Assembly (NCBI RefSeq): GCF_030757795.1
Contig: NZ_JAUQWH010000021.1
Span: 1-64,000, forward strand
Direction of reading: 5' to 3'
DNA length: 64,000 bases
Origin: Actinoplanes oryzae
GTDB taxonomy: Bacteria > Actinomycetota > Actinomycetes > Mycobacteriales > Micromonosporaceae
Below are positions 60,909-64,000 of this stretch, in pieces; the stretch's first letter is position 1; the number at the start of each line of letters is the position of its first letter. The notes below the pieces were generated by a model, which made no database searches, was not told where the DNA came from, and saw nothing but the letters and a program-made list of their open reading frames with translations. A program made the translations under genes and the position numbers.

Positions 60909-61166
60909 ATGCGCAACTCCTTCGGGCCGACGCTTCACCCGGACGACCGTGCCTCGACCACTCATCCCGGCCCCGCGGCGCTCGTCGAGAACCTCCGCCG
61001 GCATTGGAAACTGACCTCGACGAGCAAGAGGTGGAAGGCGTTGTCCGACCTCGGGTTTGGACGCCGTTCGCGTGAGCCTGTGACGATCTGGGTGCCGAGC
61101 CGGCCCGGACGGAAGCCTGGACCAGTCCGTTTGCCCGTCACTGCCGCTGCGACAATGCAACGGTGA
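60909..61166 (+). CDS. Possible small protein coupled to the HNH-NTPase gene
   Basis: An 85-residue open frame of unknown function with no recognised domain. Its only support is position: its TGA overlaps the GTG of the next gene by four bases (GTGA), as in coupled pairs. The sequence is basic (RRHWKLTSTSKRWKALSDLGFGRR), with a Pro/Arg-rich, unconvincing C-terminus. There is no clear ribosome binding site, and the next gene has its own -10-like box inside it. It may be a chance frame. Confidence 0.25.
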   Translation: MRNSFGPTLHPDDRASTTHPGPAALVENLRRHWKLTSTSKRWKALSDLGFGRRSREPVTIWVPSRPGRKPGPVRLPVTAAATMQR

Positions 61167-63919
61167 GCACGCGTTCCGGCCAGGCGTCCAAGCCGATCGA
61201 GCACCCTAAGCCTTCGCTCGGAACCGTCAAGCTGCTCTACGCCGCCGCTGTCGAGTGCGCGAAGCCGGGTTGTCACGCCGGGCTGTTCAAAGTGAACTCA
61301 GAGACCGGCCAACATGCTTTGAACAGCAATATCGCTCACATTCACGCCCGCAGTGAAGGCGGCCCGCGCTGGAACCCGGACATGAGCGCAGCGCAGAACC
61401 GGGATGCGAGCAACCTGCTTCTCCTATGCCTTCTCCACGCCTTGGAGATTGACCAGTTCCCCGACGAGTACCCCGCCGAGATGCTGCGGGAGTGGAAACG
61501 CGGTCAGGTCGCCGCCTACGAACACGGCCGACAGTCCGTCACGATCAGCGACGACGAGGCCGAAGCAGCAATCGGCCCGGTCGACCTCGCAGAAGCTATC
61601 GAGAAGATCAGTGCGGTCGTACCGTTCAACCCGCGGATGCGCACCCGAGTACAAGCGTGGCAACTCGCCGCTCGCAAAGGCCATGGTCTACGTCTCGCCC
61701 ACGTGACACCGTTCGTGCGAGCATCGCGCAGACCGGCAGTGCTCGCCTGGATGGCGACGACCGATAGACCGGCCCTCGAGGTGGAGCCGGGCCAGGTTAG
61801 AGTCCTGATTGCCCAGCTTGGCGCGGGCAAGACCGAGCTGGCGCTGCGCTGGTGGGAACAGGGCCTCCTCGATGCTGCGGGCGACGAGCAGACGGAGATC
61901 CCCGTCTTCCTCACCGCCCGGCATGTCACTGCGAGCCTGGAATCGGCGGTCGTGTCCGAGCTCGGCGGCGAGCCGACTCGACCGTGCCGCGTCGTGCTTG
62001 ACGACCTCGACGGTGTCAGCATCCGCGAGGCGAATCAGCTGCTCGTCGAGGCCCGTCAGCTTGTGCAGGTGTGGCCTACCGTCAGCCTGCTCGCGACGGC
62101 TCGCCCTGATATCCAGGTTCCCGACGAAGAGCGGCTCCTTGTCGACTCGTGGCCGGTGTGGCGCGGCGCCGAGCTGATGGAGCTCGCCTTGGGCCGCGAG
62201 GTGGCCTGGCATCGGTGGACCACCGAACAGGCCCAGCTGCTCAGTAGCCCGCTGACCGCTCTCGGGCTGGCCACACGCCTTGAAGCCGGCCGCGATGCAC
62301 CAGTCACCCGTGCTCAACTGCTGGCCGGCCTCGCGGAGGACGTCATCCGCAGCCGGGACATCGAGGTCTCTGATGACACGTGGAGCGACCTGGCACGGCT
62401 GGCGATCCGCGTCCTCATGCAGTCCGAACCGGTCGCGGCGACCGATTTCGGACCGCTGCCGCGTGTCCAGCGGCTCACCGCCACCGACCTTGTTGTCGCC
62501 GACCGCAGCGGGTTAACTTTCGCGTTGCCGGTGTTCGAGCAGTACTTCGGAGCCGAAGCGCTGCGGGAAGATCTGATCGACCTGGAGACGATCGCGGCGG
62601 CGACGGCCTTCCCGCGCTGGCGATATGCGATCGCCCTGGCGCTCTCGGCCGCCACCGACAAGGACCAAGAGGCACTGCTCATCAGGCTGGCTGAGGCGAA
62701 CCCTGGGGCGGCGTTCTGGGTACTCGACCAGGTCGCCGACGCCACCGGCGACAAAACCCACGATGGCGCGTCCGACGAAACCATCGCCGCCTTGATCACC
62801 CGCCGTGACCCCACCGACGCGCCCGCGGACGGGCAGGAGCTCGCGGTCCGGGCTGTCCGATGGCTGCGCGGTGCGGAGCAAGCCCTGCTGACCGGGCTGG
62901 GGCCGCTGGCTCCGACACTCGCCCGGCACCGCGACGGGCAGCTCGTGCAGTGGGGAGCCCATCTGGGGCACGGCTACGTGACGCTCGCGCGTTCCCGCGA
63001 TCAGCTACCGCCGCCGGACGTCATCCTGCTCACCGAACCCCGACCCTCACTGGGGTCATGGCACCGCTCGACCCTACGGCGCTTTCCCACCTCCGACTTC
63101 GGCCGCTGGCTGCACGCCCGCGAAGAGTTACGGCACCAGCTCAAAGAAGCCATCAAGCGACGCAGACTCCCCATCCCGCCGACCTCAGTACTCGCGCGCG
63201 AGCGGCTCTACAAACTGGCCGCCTTCGCCCACAAGCGCCAGCGGTCCTCGGGGCGACGAGAAATCGACCTACGCGCAGTGCGGGAGATCGTGGCTGAGTG
63301 GATGGAGACGGTCAACAGATCAGTGCACGCTTCGTGGGGCAACGACGTGGACTCCCACGACGTTCGCTGGCTCTCCGACCAGTTGGACGGCCAGCCTGGG
63401 GATTCACTTCTGCCGCCATGGCCGCGCGGCGATCAGCCAGGAGGCCGGTGGATGTCACACCGCTATTCGCCTGAGCTGGCCTTGGAACTGGCAACGAGCA
63501 TCGTGCGCGCGGCGATCGTCGGCTACCGGGAACTCGCCGAGACCTCGTTCCCCAAATTTGGAGACGCGCTGGGCCTCTACAGCACGCTCCCCGTACGCGT
63601 CGACGGGCTCGTCAAGCTGCCTACCGCCGAGGAGGACTACCCCATCCAGATGCTCATCCGGCTGGCATCGGACCCGGCAACCGGGCGCAGCGCCGCTCCG
63701 ACAGTTGACCTGCAGCTGGCTGACGACGACCACACGTTCTGGGAGTTCGGCCAACAGCACCGCAGCGGAGCTCGGACGGCGTTCGGCCCCGACGACCTCC
63801 AAAGTCTGGATCTACCGCTTCACCTTGACGGCCCGGCGACCAGCCTGACGTATCGATGGCTGATCCGGGACCTCATCGAAATCGGCTGGCTCGACAACGA
63901 CCATTGGCTGCGCGACTAG
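61163..63919 (+). CDS. HNH-like nuclease domain fused to a STAND-like P-loop NTPase; candidate defence protein
   Basis: A 918-residue protein. The N-terminus (about 28-120) follows the HNH pattern: C32/C37, AHIHARSEGGPRWN with H59, NLLLLC with N84 and C89, then H92, IDQFPDEYP and a WKR helix. The His usually next to H92 is A93, so cleavage is uncertain. An NTPase follows with Walker A AQLGAGKTE (217-225, K223) and Walker B VVLDDLD (277-283). The remaining 550 residues are helical without a recognised family. GTG lies 6 bases after GACAAT (61151-61156). The gene borders the tRNA-Ala element. Confidence 0.72.
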   Translation: MSTRSGQASKPIEHPKPSLGTVKLLYAAAVECAKPGCHAGLFKVNSETGQHALNSNIAHIHARSEGGPRWNPDMSAAQNRDASNLLLLCLLHALEIDQFPDEYPAEMLREWKRGQVAAYEHGRQSVTISDDEAEAAIGPVDLAEAIEKISAVVPFNPRMRTRVQAWQLAARKGHGLRLAHVTPFVRASRRPAVLAWMATTDRPALEVEPGQVRVLIAQLGAGKTELALRWWEQGLLDAAGDEQTEIPVFLTARHVTASLESAVVSELGGEPTRPCRVVLDDLDGVSIREANQLLVEARQLVQVWPTVSLLATARPDIQVPDEERLLVDSWPVWRGAELMELALGREVAWHRWTTEQAQLLSSPLTALGLATRLEAGRDAPVTRAQLLAGLAEDVIRSRDIEVSDDTWSDLARLAIRVLMQSEPVAATDFGPLPRVQRLTATDLVVADRSGLTFALPVFEQYFGAEALREDLIDLETIAAATAFPRWRYAIALALSAATDKDQEALLIRLAEANPGAAFWVLDQVADATGDKTHDGASDETIAALITRRDPTDAPADGQELAVRAVRWLRGAEQALLTGLGPLAPTLARHRDGQLVQWGAHLGHGYVTLARSRDQLPPPDVILLTEPRPSLGSWHRSTLRRFPTSDFGRWLHAREELRHQLKEAIKRRRLPIPPTSVLARERLYKLAAFAHKRQRSSGRREIDLRAVREIVAEWMETVNRSVHASWGNDVDSHDVRWLSDQLDGQPGDSLLPPWPRGDQPGGRWMSHRYSPELALELATSIVRAAIVGYRELAETSFPKFGDALGLYSTLPVRVDGLVKLPTAEEDYPIQMLIRLASDPATGRSAAPTVDLQLADDDHTFWEFGQQHRSGARTAFGPDDLQSLDLPLHLDGPATSLTYRWLIRDLIEIGWLDNDHWLRD

Positions 63920-64000
63920 AAACCCGCCAGTTCCAGACGGCGCCGCGACACCGCCTCATCACCGAGGTCAGGGTAACGGCGCCGCGCTGGCCATCACGCG

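Noticed and set aside
60636..61160. Minus-strand frame of 174 codons across attR
   Set aside because: Contains the GAEGTRTLDP-type string that antisense tRNA sequence regularly produces; not a gene.
63916..63995. C-terminus of a minus-strand gene at the window edge
   Set aside because: The reading PDLGDEAVSRRRLELAGF looks protein-like, but an in-frame stop at 63994-63996 limits it to 25 codons; at most a fragment.

Overview
The window is high-GC actinobacterial chromosome, most likely from an Actinoplanes-like member of the Micromonosporaceae. The main pointers are the F420 gene fbiC, a WhiB regulator, the mtrA-mtrB-lpqB operon, leaderless GTG starts, XRE/DUF397 pairs and extreme third-position GC. 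The genus is an inference from gene content. Most of the window is conserved core genome. The last 5.5 kb is accessory.

Layout. 1-4021: a CPA1 antiporter (cut by the window edge) and fbiC. 4.0-20.0 kb: whiB2, a zincin-like protein, a DUF3499 protein, pmmA, a Trm112 protein, a SIS protein, a CDF transporter and manA. This follows the known mycobacterial whiB2-manB-manA neighbourhood and supplies mannose-1-phosphate. It is interrupted by a secreted deacetylase, a DUF3455 protein, a methyltransferase, two aldehyde dehydrogenases with a GAF regulator and a DUF779 protein, and a frameshifted endonuclease V gene. 20.0-21.6 kb: an XRE/DUF397 pair behind a palindromic operator and a candidate structured leader. 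21.7-33.8 kb: mtrA-mtrB-lpqB-comF-hpf, two double-GNAT proteins, then secA. 34.2-42.9 kb: a DUF6459-like protein, small regulators (HTH, Lrp, PadR), a rhodanese, a DUF6912 protein, a membrane protein, pruA and prfB. 43.0-47.9 kb: ftsE-ftsX, an M23 murein hydrolase, smpB, a CBM2-like secreted protein and the tmRNA gene. 48.2-51.3 kb: an EACC1-like protein divergent from an M48 membrane protease and a TcaA-like zinc-ribbon protein. 51.3-58.5 kb: a lytic-transglycosylase-like protein, a 1593-residue secreted nuclease/5'-nucleotidase, a YqgE protein and tRNA-Ala(GGC).

The accessory end. tRNA-Ala is the attachment site of a 2.2 kb remnant integrative element. The tRNA 3' end is repeated at 60661-60703, and both ends carry pairs of GTGCCA repeats 11 bases apart. 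Inside are an N-terminally truncated tyrosine integrase and two small Cys-rich proteins. Just beyond lies a 918-residue protein joining an HNH-like N-terminus to a P-loop NTPase. It is the best candidate here for an undescribed, perhaps defensive, system. The EACC1/M48/TcaA locus is the second.

A further pattern is the number of short tandem repeats (18 to 47 bp units). Several sit directly downstream of gene ends, and others are in frame inside protein tails. Leaderless promoters are also common: a TANNNT-like box ends 6 or 8 bases before a GTG or ATG start in at least nine genes.
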